A stretch of 64,000 nt of DNA, taken from assembly GCA_045654685.1 (NCBI GenBank), contig JAZONV010000082.1, positions 1-64,000 on the forward strand, written 5' to 3'. Position 1 is the first letter of the stretch; each line of letters begins with the position of its first letter. The position numbers were made by a program, and so were the translations under genes. Of the stretch, positions 24,717 through 33,557 are shown in pieces. Below the pieces are notes generated by a model. The model was not told the origin of the DNA. It made no database searches and saw only the letters and a list, made by a program, of their open reading frames with translations. The DNA is from RGIG1828 sp045654685 (GTDB lineage Bacteria; Bacillota; Clostridia; UMGS1810).

Positions 24717-26000
24717 TTATTTTTCAATTTTATCTTTTCCGCCCATGTAAGGAACAAGAACATCGGGAATTGTAACTGTTCCGTCTTCGTTCTGGAAGTT
24801 CTCAAGGATTGCGGCAACTGTTCTTCCGATAGCAACACCGGAGCCGTTGAGAGTGTGAACAAACTGTGCTTTGTCTTTTGGTGAATTTTTAAATTTGATG
24901 TTTGCTCTTCTTGCCTGGAAATCTTCAAAGTTTGAACATGAAGAAATTTCAACATAGCGATTATAGCTTGGCATCCACACTTCAATGTCATATTTTTTAG
25001 CAGCAGTAAATCCAAGGTCGCCAACACAGATTTTAACAACTCTGTAGGGGAGACCGAGTTTCTGGAGAACTTTTTCGGCATCTCTTGTGAGTTTTTCGAG
25101 TTCTTCATAGGATTCTTCGGGTTTTGCGAACTTTACAAGCTCAACTTTGTTGAACTGGTGCTGTCTTATGAGACCTCTTGTGTCTTTTCCTGCAGAGCCT
25201 GCTTCTGCTCTGAAACATGCTGAATATGCAACGTGTTTGATGGGGAGTTTTGCTCCGTCCAAAATGTCGTCTCTATACATGTTTGTTACGGGAACTTCAG
25301 CTGTGGGAATGAGGAAGTAGTCAGTATTGGTAACTTTGAATGCATCTTCTTCAAATTTGGGGAGCTGACCTGTACCAATCATACTTCTTCTGTGTACCAT
25401 ATATGGTGGGAAGATTTCGGTATAACCACTCTCTGTTGTGTGTGTGTCCAAATAGAAGTTAATAACTGCTCGCTCTAATCTTGCGCCGAGACCTTTGTAG
25501 AATGTGAATCTTGTTCCTGTAACCTTACCTGCTGTGGGAGCATCAATAATGTCAAGGTCAGCACCGATATCCCAATGTGCTTTAGGTTCAAAATCGAACT
25601 TTGTGGGTTCTGAAAAACGTCTGATTTCAACGTTGTCCTCGTCTGTATCGCCGTCGGGAACTTCGTCATTGGGAATATTGGGGATTGAATACATAATCTG
25701 CTGGATTTCTTCGTCAAGTTCTCTTACTTTTTCATCAATATCCTTGATATCTGCAGAAAGTTTCTTCATTTCTTCAAAGATGGGAGCAACGTCTTTGCCT
25801 TCTTTTTTGAGGGCAGGAATCTGCTTGCTCACTTCATTCTGCTTGGATTTCAACTGTTCAACTTCAAAAAGAAACTCTCTTCTTTTGGTATCTAAAGCCA
25901 AAAGGCCGTCAATATCAACGTTTTCTTTTCTTCTTGCAAGGGCTTTTTTTACTTTTTCTGTTTCTGTTCTGATAAGTTTAATGTCTAACATTATTAACAC
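24717..26000 (-). CDS. serS: seryl-tRNA synthetase
   Basis: SerRS charges tRNA-Ser. The 427 residues begin with the long antiparallel coiled-coil arm (about 1-110) that grips the tRNA. The class II core follows: motif 2 FRAEAGSAGKDTRGLIRQHQ, a serine-site TAEVPVTN, and motif 3 with NGSGVAIGRTVAAILENFQ. Length is standard. No T-box leader is present in the 66-bp upstream gap, so control differs from many Firmicute serS genes. A good AAAGGAAAG ribosome binding site precedes the ATG. Its upstream neighbour is the small membrane protein, then parB. Confidence 0.97.
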   Translation of the reverse strand: MLIMLDIKLIRTETEKVKKALARRKENVDIDGLLALDTKRREFLFEVEQLKSKQNEVSKQIPALKKEGKDVAPIFEEMKKLSADIKDIDEKVRELDEEIQQIMYSIPNIPNDEVPDGDTDEDNVEIRRFSEPTKFDFEPKAHWDIGADLDIIDAPTAGKVTGTRFTFYKGLGARLERAVINFYLDTHTTESGYTEIFPPYMVHRRSMIGTGQLPKFEEDAFKVTNTDYFLIPTAEVPVTNMYRDDILDGAKLPIKHVAYSACFRAEAGSAGKDTRGLIRQHQFNKVELVKFAKPEESYEELEKLTRDAEKVLQKLGLPYRVVKICVGDLGFTAAKKYDIEVWMPSYNRYVEISSCSNFEDFQARRANIKFKNSPKDKAQFVHTLNGSGVAIGRTVAAILENFQNEDGTVTIPDVLVPYMGGKDKIEK

Positions 26001-26066
26001 TTTCCTTTCAAAATGATTATAATTGATTTGTCTTATGTTTCTGAAGTTTGCCGTAAACAGGCGTTA

Positions 26067-26456
26067 TTACTCTTTTTCAGCCAGTGTTTCATACATTACC
26101 AACTGACTTTCTGTCAGTGTGTCTGCAGTGATAGATTCAAGGATTTTGTTGCATGCTTCTCTGTTTCCTTTGTCTAATGCATCTCTTGCCTGAACAAGGG
26201 CTGTTTCATTGATTTTCTGAAGTGCGCTTGTCAATGAAACAATCTGACCGTTTTGAGTTTCTATGGTTGCATTTTGTGTGTTGATTTTGTTTGTAAGGTC
26301 AAGAACCTGTTCAGAAAGTTTTGTAACGTGACCTTGCAGACCTTCTTTTTGTTCAATATCCGAGTTTCTGCTTAAACCTGCAAAGATAATCAGTATAAGA
26401 GCAAAAGAAAACAGTATTCCGATGTATAACCACAAAAACTTTGTGTTTTGCTTCAT
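26067..26456 (-). CDS. small membrane protein with coiled coil
   Basis: A 129-residue protein of unknown function. One N-terminal membrane helix (WLYIGILFSFALILIIFAGL) is followed by a coiled coil (about 30-85) rich in Thr, Gln and Asn (LSEQVLDLTNKINTQNATIE), then a short helical tail. The ATG at 26456 is chosen because TAAAAGGAGATG lies just upstream. A longer frame to 26507 would translate through the parS site and is unlikely. It sits downstream of parB in the same direction. Topology suggests an external or periseptal coiled coil; no named family recognised. Confidence 0.8.
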   Translation of the reverse strand: MKQNTKFLWLYIGILFSFALILIIFAGLSRNSDIEQKEGLQGHVTKLSEQVLDLTNKINTQNATIETQNGQIVSLTSALQKINETALVQARDALDKGNREACNKILESITADTLTESQLVMYETLAEKE

Positions 26457-26477
26457 TTTTTCATCTCCTTTTAAAAA

Positions 26478-26493
26478 TGTTCCACGTGGAACA
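26478..26493. promoter_or_regulatory. parS centromere site
   Basis: TGTTCCACGTGGAACA is a perfect 16-bp palindrome matching the ParB-binding consensus TGTTNCACGTGNAACA. It lies downstream of parB, in the leader of the small membrane protein gene. Confidence 0.93.
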
Positions 26494-26585
26494 TGAAAAA
26501 CGCCCAAAATTCGATTTTAAGACGATTTTGCGTTTCGACGTAAAATCACATTGGTGGTTTTCGGTTTGTCCAACAAAACGAAATT

Positions 26586-27455
26586 TTAAAGGTCGTTTTT
26601 TTCGCCTTTTTCGATGATTTTTAATATTCTTTCCAAATCTTTTGCGGAATAATACTCAATCTGAATTTTTCCTTTATTATTTTTGTCAAGAATTTTCACC
26701 TTTGTACCGAGTTTTGAACTGATGCTTTTTTCGATTGTCTCAAAAGCAAGTTTAACATTTAAGTCAACTTCCTTTTTTTCTTTTACCGGTTTACTCTTTT
26801 GCTTTATGAGAGATTCAAGCTCTCTTACGCTTAAGCTGTTTTCGAAAACCTCTTTTGCAAGTTTCAAAATTTCATCTTTTGATGAAACAGAAAGAAGAAC
26901 CTTTGCGTGACCAACGCTGATTTCGCCTTTTTCAACCATTGCAAGAACTTCTTCGGGAAGAGTGAGGAGTCTGAGGGCATTTGCCACATAACTTCTGCTT
27001 TTGCTCATCTTTTCGCTCACTTTTTCCTGGGTCATGCCATAGTTTGTCATGAGTTTTCTGTATCCGAGAGCTTCTTCAATGGGATTTAAGTCCTGTCTCT
27101 GAAGGTTTTCAATGAGAGCAATCTCATAGCTTTCGATTTCCTCATCTTTTTTGATTATTGCAGGAATTGTTTTCAGTCCTGCAAGCTTGGATGCACGCCA
27201 TCTGCGTTCTCCTGCAATTATCTGATAGTAGTCATTTTCAGCTTTTTTAACCAAAATGGGAGATAAAACTCCATATTGCTTGATGGAATCTGCAAGTTCG
27301 GAGAGTTTATCCTGGTCAAAAGCCTTTCTCGGCTGTCCTGAGTTGGGTTCTACATCGGATATTTTGATTTCTGTTATGGAATCGGAGTCTATGGATGAGT
27401 TTTCATCGGTCAAAAGAGCATTGAGCCCCTTTCCGAGACCTTTTTTCTTTACCAT
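26586..27455 (-). CDS. parB: chromosome partitioning protein ParB
   Basis: ParB (Spo0J) is the CTP-dependent DNA clamp that loads at parS and spreads. Its 289 residues begin with the ParA-stimulating basic tip (KKKGLGKGLNALL). The CTP-binding domain has QPRK and AGERRWRA. A helix-turn-helix then reads LSVGHAKVLL-like, preceded by the conserved ENLQRQDLNPIEEA. A C-terminal dimer domain ends it. A perfect parS lies about 90 bp downstream, and parA about 100 bp upstream in the same direction. Confidence 0.97.
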   Translation of the reverse strand: MVKKKGLGKGLNALLTDENSSIDSDSITEIKISDVEPNSGQPRKAFDQDKLSELADSIKQYGVLSPILVKKAENDYYQIIAGERRWRASKLAGLKTIPAIIKKDEEIESYEIALIENLQRQDLNPIEEALGYRKLMTNYGMTQEKVSEKMSKSRSYVANALRLLTLPEEVLAMVEKGEISVGHAKVLLSVSSKDEILKLAKEVFENSLSVRELESLIKQKSKPVKEKKEVDLNVKLAFETIEKSISSKLGTKVKILDKNNKGKIQIEYYSAKDLERILKIIEKGEKNDL

Positions 27456-27556
27456 TTGTCCACCTCTTTTTCTTTATATAATATTTGTTTTGTGTTTTCG
27501 TGACATATAACGCCCATATAATGGCGGTCATATATCATAAAATCACACCATTTTGC

Positions 27557-28333
27557 CTATTTTGAGAAGTTTTTATTTTTCTTTGCAACCTCTTTTGCAA
27601 GTTTAATGTAACATTCGCAACCTTTTGAGGTTTTGTCATAGTAATTTATAGGCTGTCCATAGCTTGGCGCCTCGCTGAGGCGTACATTACGGGGAATAAC
27701 CGTTTTGTACAGCTTGTCCTTATAATATTTTTTAACTTCCTGGGCAACAAGAGTTGAAAGGTTTGTTCTCACATCAAACATTGTGAGGAGAACGCCTTCA
27801 ATTTCTATTTCGGGGTTCAACTGTTTCTTAACTGTTCTCACAGTTTGAGTCAACTGACTTAATCCTTCAAGTGCATAATATTCGCATTGAATAGGCATAA
27901 TCAGCGAATCAGAAGCCACGAAAGCGTTGAGAGTCAGAAGGCCGAGAGCCGGAGGACAGTCGATTATAATAAAGTCATACTGATTTTTTACGGCTTCAAG
28001 GGCATTTTTCAATAGAAATTCTCTTTTTTCCATGTCAACCATTTCAATTTCTGCCCCTGCAAGGTCAATTCCTGCAGGACAAAGAGAAAGATTTTCAAAT
28101 TCTGTTTTGACAATTGCATCTTTCATAGGCATGGCATTAACCAAAACATCATATACGCTGCCTGCAACTTCTTCTTTGTCAATTCCCACGCCGCTTGTGG
28201 CGTTACCCTGGGGATCAAGGTCTATCAAAAGAACTTTTTTCTTCGATGAACCGAGGCATGATGCAAGGTTGACTGATGTGGTTGTTTTGCCAACTCCGCC
28301 TTTTTGGTTTGCAACTGATATACATTTACCCAT
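27557..28333 (-). CDS. parA: chromosome partitioning ATPase ParA
   Basis: ParA (Soj) is the deviant-Walker ATPase that drives origin segregation with ParB and may modulate DnaA. The 258 residues carry the deviant Walker A KGGVGKTTTSVNLA with the signature lysine. LIDLDPQGNATSG follows, and Walker B FIIIDCPPALGLL. GAAAGGAGCG precedes the ATG at good spacing. The 101-bp gap to parB has a weak inverted repeat only. Upstream is a hairpin-repeat array and a parS-like site. Confidence 0.97.
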   Translation of the reverse strand: MGKCISVANQKGGVGKTTTSVNLASCLGSSKKKVLLIDLDPQGNATSGVGIDKEEVAGSVYDVLVNAMPMKDAIVKTEFENLSLCPAGIDLAGAEIEMVDMEKREFLLKNALEAVKNQYDFIIIDCPPALGLLTLNAFVASDSLIMPIQCEYYALEGLSQLTQTVRTVKKQLNPEIEIEGVLLTMFDVRTNLSTLVAQEVKKYYKDKLYKTVIPRNVRLSEAPSYGQPINYYDKTSKGCECYIKLAKEVAKKNKNFSK

Positions 28334-28350
28334 AGTTTGCGCTCCTTTCT

Positions 28351-28595
28351 ATAGTTGATTTCATCTTTGATGAAAAATCTGTGTGTAATTTCGGTGCAAC
28401 TTGATTTTGTGAAGTTTTGAACTTCAGTTCAAAGTGAAGTTGCATACGCAGTGAAGTTTTTGCAAAGCAAAAGTGAAGTTAAGTTTGCCGCTTCGCCGTA
28501 GGCGACACTTCACTTACGAAGTAAACTTCACTATCGAAGATAACTTCGTTTGCCTGCTTGGGCAAACTTAGTTGATTTCATCTTCGATGAAATCA
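28351..28595. repeat. small-hairpin array upstream of parA
   Basis: A gene-free run of short palindromes joined by the linker GTGAAGT or its complement ACTTCAC. Examples: TTTGAAC/GTTCAAA, TGC/GCA, TTTTGC/GCAAAA, TCGCC/GGCGA, TTTGCC/GGCAAA. The array is bounded by near-identical words GTTGATTTCATCTTTGATGA (28356-28375) and GTTGATTTCATCTTCGATGA (28571-28590). The linker is the same as in the array at 19671-20109, though on the other strand for part of the array. Confidence 0.75.
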
Positions 28596-28609
28596 TTATA
28601 CCACATAAA

Positions 28610-28625
28610 TGTTCCACATGGAACA
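28610..28625. promoter_or_regulatory. second parS-like site upstream of parA
   Basis: TGTTCCACATGGAACA differs from the perfect parS at 26478-26493 by one central base. Location upstream of parA is typical for origin-proximal parS sites. Confidence 0.75.
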
Positions 28626-28726
28626 TTTTTTGAAAAAATTTATTTGAAAAATTCAACAAAAATCCATCTGTGTTTTAATGCAAAACGACCTAATTTAACA
28701 TATGTTTGTTATTTGTAGATGTATCC

Positions 28727-28761
28727 TCTCGATATGTCTATTGTAAGTAGACATATCGAGA
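28727..28761. repeat. perfect 14-bp inverted repeat upstream of ABC exporter
   Basis: TCTCGATATGTCTA (28727-28740) and TAGACATATCGAGA (28748-28761) flank a 7-base loop. No U-run follows on either strand, so a terminator is unlikely. It may be an operator or a leader hairpin for the ABC exporter genes that start at 28975. The rest of 28626-28974 shows AT-rich DNA without a gene. Confidence 0.7.
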
Positions 28762-28974
28762 CAAAAAATCTTCTCTGCGTTCCAATAAATTCGCCGGGAA
28801 AACTTTTGAAAAATTTTTGCAAATTTTTTCAAAAAAGTGTTGCAAAATCATATTAATGGTGCTATTATGTATACAAATTAGAGAGAGGATATGTAAAAGA
28901 GAATTTTTCTTTCTTTTATATATACCATCTTTGGTTAACACAATTTTATAACTCGGAGTATGAGAGGTGTTTTT

Positions 28975-30750
28975 ATGGACGCTTTGAAGTGGTTGTGGGG
29001 TTATATTAAAAAGTACCGATGGGCAATGTTCTCTGTTATGCTTATTAATGCAGTGAATGTTGTTGCTGCTTTTGTAATCCCTATAGTTTTGGGACTTATT
29101 GTAGACGACGTTATATACGGCGGTAAAACAAGTCTCTTATTTTTTTACTCAATTTTAGCAATAGGCTCGGTGGTGCTTAAAGAAGCAATATTTCTTTTTA
29201 AGGAGTATGTGCTTGAAAACACCGCCCAGAAAGTTATCAAATCCATAAGAAAAAATCTTTATGGAAAACTTCAGTCTCTTGACTGTTCCTATTTTGACCG
29301 TACAAGGAAAGGGGATATAATGAGCAGACTCACAATGGACACAGAATCCATCAGAGTTCTCATTGACTCAACTCTTCCCTCAATCGTTTTGCAGATTATG
29401 TTTGTTGTAATCGGTGCAATTATAATGATGACAGTAAGTCCTCTTTTGACATTGCTTCTTTTGTCGGTTGCACCTTTTATCGGATTTTGTGCATATAAAC
29501 TTTCAACTACTATCAGAAAAGATTTTATCAATATGAGAGAAAGCGGTGCACAGCTTAACACCGTTGTTGCGGAAAACATTTCGGGAAACCGTGTGGTTAA
29601 GGCATATGCAAGGGAAGATTATGAAATAGAAAAATTTGAAGAGAAAAATGAAGGCTACAAAAAAGCCTTCATGGGACACGTTTTCACATGGATAAAATAT
29701 TTCCCGCCCATGCACTTTTTTGTGTGTCTCATTTTTATGATATTCATTCTGGCAGGGGGATGGCTTGTCCTGAATGAAACCATAACAGTTGGTCAGTTCA
29801 CCATGATAAACGGATGTCTCTGGTGCATAACAGGCCCCATGGCATCTGTTGGCGGATTTATAAATCAGTTTCAGCAGTTTGTTGCGGGCACAAGAAAAAT
29901 CCGTCAACTTGAAGACGAAAAGCCCATTGTATGTGACCGTGATGTTAAAAAGAGAAGCACAGGTCTTATGGGTAAAATCCAGTTTAAAAACGTGAGTTTT
30001 TCCTATGAAGGCGACAGAGTCTTAAAATACATAAACTTCACTGCAAACCCGGGTGATACAATAGCCATTGTAGGCCCCACAGGTTCAGGAAAAACCACCC
30101 TCATAAATCTTTTGTCAAGATTTTATGATCCCACTCAAGGAACAATATATCTTGATGATATAAACATAAAAAACATTGAACTTAAAACCATTCATCAAAA
30201 CATTGCCTCTGCAATGCAGGATGTTTTTCTCTTTTCCGATACCATTGCCAACAACATTGCCTATGGTGCTCCCGATGCAACACTTGATGACTGCATAAGA
30301 GTTGCAAAACTTGCAAATGCCCACGACTTCATATCAAAACTTCCCGATGGCTACGACACTATGGTGGGAGAGCGCGGTGTGGGGCTTTCGGGGGGACAAA
30401 AACAGAGAATTTCTCTTGCAAGGGCACTTTTAAAAAACCCGTCAATACTGATTTTGGACGATACGACTTCTGCTCTCGATATGGAAACAGAGTTTCAGAT
30501 TCAGGAGAATCTGAAAGAGGCAAAACGCACCAAAATCATAATTGCTCACAGAATTTCATCTGTAAAAAATGCAGACCTCATACTGGTTCTTAATCAGGGT
30601 AACCTTGTTGAATGGGGAAACCATGACACCCTTATGAGCCTTGGAGGATATTATAAGGGCGTATATGATCAGCAACTTGGCGACTTCAACAAATCGCCCC
30701 GTTATCATATCAGCCATCCTGCAGTTTTTGGCGAAGGAGGTGACCTGTAA
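28975..30750 (+). CDS. ABC exporter half-transporter, degenerate-site subunit
   Basis: A 591-residue type IV (multidrug-type) ABC half-transporter: six membrane helices in the first 320 residues, then a nucleotide-binding domain. Walker A is GPTGSGKTT and the signature LSGGQKQR. Walker B reads ILILDDTTSALD, so the catalytic Glu is replaced by Asp. The partner at 30750 has the normal Glu. This asymmetry is that of TM287/TM288, BmrCD and LmrCD heterodimers. ATG 28975 is preferred because AGAGGTG lies just upstream; an in-frame ATG at 28960 is possible. Substrate unknown. Confidence 0.9.
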   Translation: MDALKWLWGYIKKYRWAMFSVMLINAVNVVAAFVIPIVLGLIVDDVIYGGKTSLLFFYSILAIGSVVLKEAIFLFKEYVLENTAQKVIKSIRKNLYGKLQSLDCSYFDRTRKGDIMSRLTMDTESIRVLIDSTLPSIVLQIMFVVIGAIIMMTVSPLLTLLLLSVAPFIGFCAYKLSTTIRKDFINMRESGAQLNTVVAENISGNRVVKAYAREDYEIEKFEEKNEGYKKAFMGHVFTWIKYFPPMHFFVCLIFMIFILAGGWLVLNETITVGQFTMINGCLWCITGPMASVGGFINQFQQFVAGTRKIRQLEDEKPIVCDRDVKKRSTGLMGKIQFKNVSFSYEGDRVLKYINFTANPGDTIAIVGPTGSGKTTLINLLSRFYDPTQGTIYLDDINIKNIELKTIHQNIASAMQDVFLFSDTIANNIAYGAPDATLDDCIRVAKLANAHDFISKLPDGYDTMVGERGVGLSGGQKQRISLARALLKNPSILILDDTTSALDMETEFQIQENLKEAKRTKIIIAHRISSVKNADLILVLNQGNLVEWGNHDTLMSLGGYYKGVYDQQLGDFNKSPRYHISHPAVFGEGGDL

Positions 30751-32537
30751 TGGCAGTAAACAGATATGACAAAGATGAAGAGTTAAATGTCAAGGTTGAT
30801 TTTTCATACCTTGGGATGATAAAAAAATATCTTCCCGGTCACGGAAAAGAAATTGCCTTGGTGCTTTTTGCCATGATTGTCACTGCGGTATTAGACCTTT
30901 TGCCGCCGTTCTTTTTGAGCATTGTTCTGGATAAATGTCTGCCTGACAAAAACTATAAATTTCTTATTATAGTATCTTCTTTGCTTTTGATATCCTATTT
31001 TATGACGTTTATTCTTTTCAGGGTGAGAAGTTTCAATTCAAACAATATGGCAATGACCATAATAAAGGACATTCGTTCGGACCTTTTCAGCCATATGCAG
31101 CATCTTCCATTTGCTTTTTTTGATTCCCGTCCTCACGGAAAGATTCTTGTGAGAGTCGTAAACTATGTAAATACCATCTCAAACCTTCTTGCAAACGGTT
31201 TTTTTGAAATGGTAACAAATATTTTTAAAGTTTTTGCAATACTCTTTTTCATGTTCACAATGGATGTTACATTCACCCTTGTGTGCCTTGCAGGTGTTCC
31301 TGTCTTTATTCTGATTGTTGTTTTGGTGAGAAGGGCTCACAGAAAATCATGGCAGAGATTTTCGGCAAAACAGAGTAATCTCAATGCCTATATTCAGGAA
31401 AGCATTTCCGGAATGAAAATCACCCAGTCTTTTGCAAGAGAAGAGGAAAATGCCCGCATTTTTGACGAACTTTGCGAAGAGACAAAAAAATCAAGAATAA
31501 AAGCCATTGTAATTGCTCTGACCACACCACGTTTTGTTAGTATTATATCAACAGTAACTTTAATTTCTGTGTATATTGTTGGTGTTAATATGGTATCCCT
31601 GGGCACAGTTGGAATTGGTGCTCTCATTGCTTTTGCCACATATGTGAGCCGTTTCTGGGAACCTGTGGTGAGTCTCACAACCATATATAACGAATTTGTA
31701 AACTGTGCGGCATACCTTGAAAGAATTTTCCAGATGATGGATGAACCTTTGGTTATAGAAAATCTTCCCGATGCAAAAGAACTTGGTGAAATCAAGGGAA
31801 GAGTTCTGTTTGACAATGTGACATTCTCTTATGAGGAAAACACTCCCAACATCCTTGAAAATATGAATTTTGAAGTGACCCCCGGTGAGACAATAGCCCT
31901 TGTAGGGCCAACCGGTGCCGGAAAATCAACGGTTATCAATCTTATTTCAAGATTCTATGACTTAAACGGCGGTAAAATCCTTATTGACGGACAGGATATT
32001 AAGCACGTCACCCTAAAGAGTCTCCGTTCCCAGATGGGAATTATGCTTCAGGACAGTTTCCTTTTCACGGGAACCATAAAAGACAACATCCGCTATGCAA
32101 AACTCGATGCAACAGATGAAGAAATCATTGAAGCATCAAAAGCGGTTTGTGCTCACGATTTTATTATGGAATTTCCCGATGGATATGACACGGAAGTTAC
32201 CGAAGGCGGAGCTTCCCTTTCTGCTGGTCAGAAACAGCTCATTGCCTTTGCAAGAGCCCTTTTGGCTGATCCGAGAATCCTTATTCTGGATGAGGCAACA
32301 TCAAGTATTGACACAGAAACGGAAAAAACTCTTCAAAAAGGTCTTGAAAGACTTCTTGAGGGCAGAACTTCCTTTATTATTGCTCACCGTCTTTCAACAA
32401 TCAAAAATTCAAGCCGCATAATGTATATTGCAGATAAAGGCATTGCAGAGTGCGGAAATCATGATGAACTCATGGAAAAACAAGGAAGATACTATGATCT
32501 TTACATGGCACAGTATAAGTTCCTCGAAGACCTCTAA
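30750..32537 (+). CDS. ABC exporter half-transporter, catalytic-site subunit
   Basis: A 595-residue half-transporter with six membrane helices and an NBD. It starts within the previous stop codon (TAATG), with GAAGGAGGTG upstream, so the two are coupled. Walker A is GPTGAGKST and Walker B ILILDEATSSIDTETE with catalytic Glu. The signature is LSAGQKQL, altered from LSGGQ. Complementary defects in the two NBDs mark one consensus and one degenerate ATP site in an obligate heterodimer. Drug, lipid or peptide export are all possible; no peptide substrate gene is adjacent. Confidence 0.9.
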   Translation: MAVNRYDKDEELNVKVDFSYLGMIKKYLPGHGKEIALVLFAMIVTAVLDLLPPFFLSIVLDKCLPDKNYKFLIIVSSLLLISYFMTFILFRVRSFNSNNMAMTIIKDIRSDLFSHMQHLPFAFFDSRPHGKILVRVVNYVNTISNLLANGFFEMVTNIFKVFAILFFMFTMDVTFTLVCLAGVPVFILIVVLVRRAHRKSWQRFSAKQSNLNAYIQESISGMKITQSFAREEENARIFDELCEETKKSRIKAIVIALTTPRFVSIISTVTLISVYIVGVNMVSLGTVGIGALIAFATYVSRFWEPVVSLTTIYNEFVNCAAYLERIFQMMDEPLVIENLPDAKELGEIKGRVLFDNVTFSYEENTPNILENMNFEVTPGETIALVGPTGAGKSTVINLISRFYDLNGGKILIDGQDIKHVTLKSLRSQMGIMLQDSFLFTGTIKDNIRYAKLDATDEEIIEASKAVCAHDFIMEFPDGYDTEVTEGGASLSAGQKQLIAFARALLADPRILILDEATSSIDTETEKTLQKGLERLLEGRTSFIIAHRLSTIKNSSRIMYIADKGIAECGNHDELMEKQGRYYDLYMAQYKFLEDL

Positions 32538-32569
32538 TATGCAAGGGATGTAAAAAGGAGAGATTTTTT

Positions 32570-33463
32570 GTGTTAATCGGCATTAATGCAAACACTATAG
32601 GAAGAAACGGTTATTCAAAATATTGGGGCGAAGACAGTTATAAAAAAGCAAAAGAATTCGGATTTGACTGCATTGATTTTGGCGTTTTGGGTGCATCGGT
32701 CGGAACAGAGTTTTATGACAGATTTTACAAGGGCGCCGAGAAAACAAGAGAAGAAATTTTGCTGCGTGCCAAAAAACAGGCAGACGAGGCAGGAGTAATA
32801 CTTCATCAGGCACACGCTCCCTGCATTATGCGTGGCACTCCCATGACCGAAGAAGAAACTTCTACCCTTTTAAGTGATATTCAAACCGCAATAAGAGCGT
32901 GCAACACCATTGATTGCAAATATCTTGTTGTACATCCTTTTATGCCAAACAGTTGGTATGACAGAGGAAAACCCGAAGCGGAAGATACATTCAATAAAAA
33001 CGTATTGTATTTGCAAAATCTTTGCGACTATGCCAAAGAATACGATGTAACCATTTGTCTTGAAAATCTGCCTGCTCACGATTTTTGCATTTCAACTCCC
33101 GAAGAAGTTTTAAATGTAATTAATACAGCAGACAGAGAAAATCTTAAAATGTGCTTTGACACAGGACATGTTCCTGCATATTCCCTGGAGCTGGACGTTT
33201 CCGAAGAAATACGCAGATGCGGGGAATATATCAAGGTTTTGCACGTTCACGACAACCACGGAAGAGGCGACCAGCACAATTTCCCCGGAATGGGAGAGAT
33301 AGACTGGAAAGATGCAATGGAGGCTTTGAGAGATATAGGGTTTGACGGAGTTTTCTCTCTTGAGCTTTGCTATCCCGACAGATTTTCTGAACCGGTGTTT
33401 GAAATGTCTGCCCGCCTTGCGGCATTAATGGCAAAAGAAATAGTGGATGGTGTGTATAAATAA
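32570..33463 (+). CDS. TIM-barrel sugar phosphate isomerase/epimerase family protein
   Basis: A 297-residue protein of the xylose isomerase-like/AP endonuclease family 2 superfamily. Metal-ligand motifs of the barrel are visible: HQAHAPC, LVVHPF, CLENLP, CFDTGH, VLHVHDNHGRGDQHNFPGMGEIDW and SLELCYPD. The GDQHNFPGMGEIDW pattern resembles sugar epimerases and IolE/IolI-type enzymes rather than endonuclease IV. It starts at GTG 32570 after AAAAAGGAGAG, 32 bp after the exporter. The exact substrate cannot be read from sequence. Confidence 0.85.
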   Translation: MLIGINANTIGRNGYSKYWGEDSYKKAKEFGFDCIDFGVLGASVGTEFYDRFYKGAEKTREEILLRAKKQADEAGVILHQAHAPCIMRGTPMTEEETSTLLSDIQTAIRACNTIDCKYLVVHPFMPNSWYDRGKPEAEDTFNKNVLYLQNLCDYAKEYDVTICLENLPAHDFCISTPEEVLNVINTADRENLKMCFDTGHVPAYSLELDVSEEIRRCGEYIKVLHVHDNHGRGDQHNFPGMGEIDWKDAMEALRDIGFDGVFSLELCYPDRFSEPVFEMSARLAALMAKEIVDGVYK

Positions 33464-33557
33464 AATACCTCCAAAGTCGATAGTTTTAATAATTCAGATG
33501 TTAACAAAATATTCACAATCTATTCATCAAAAATACATATAAGTATGTTAACATCAA

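Noticed and set aside
26001..26066. Possible T-box upstream of serS
   Set aside because: The gap is only 66 bp, far too short for a T-box, and lacks the T-box sequence.
26457..26507. Longer N-terminus of the small membrane protein
   Set aside because: It would translate through the perfect parS palindrome and lacks a ribosome binding site, while ATG 26456 has a strong one.
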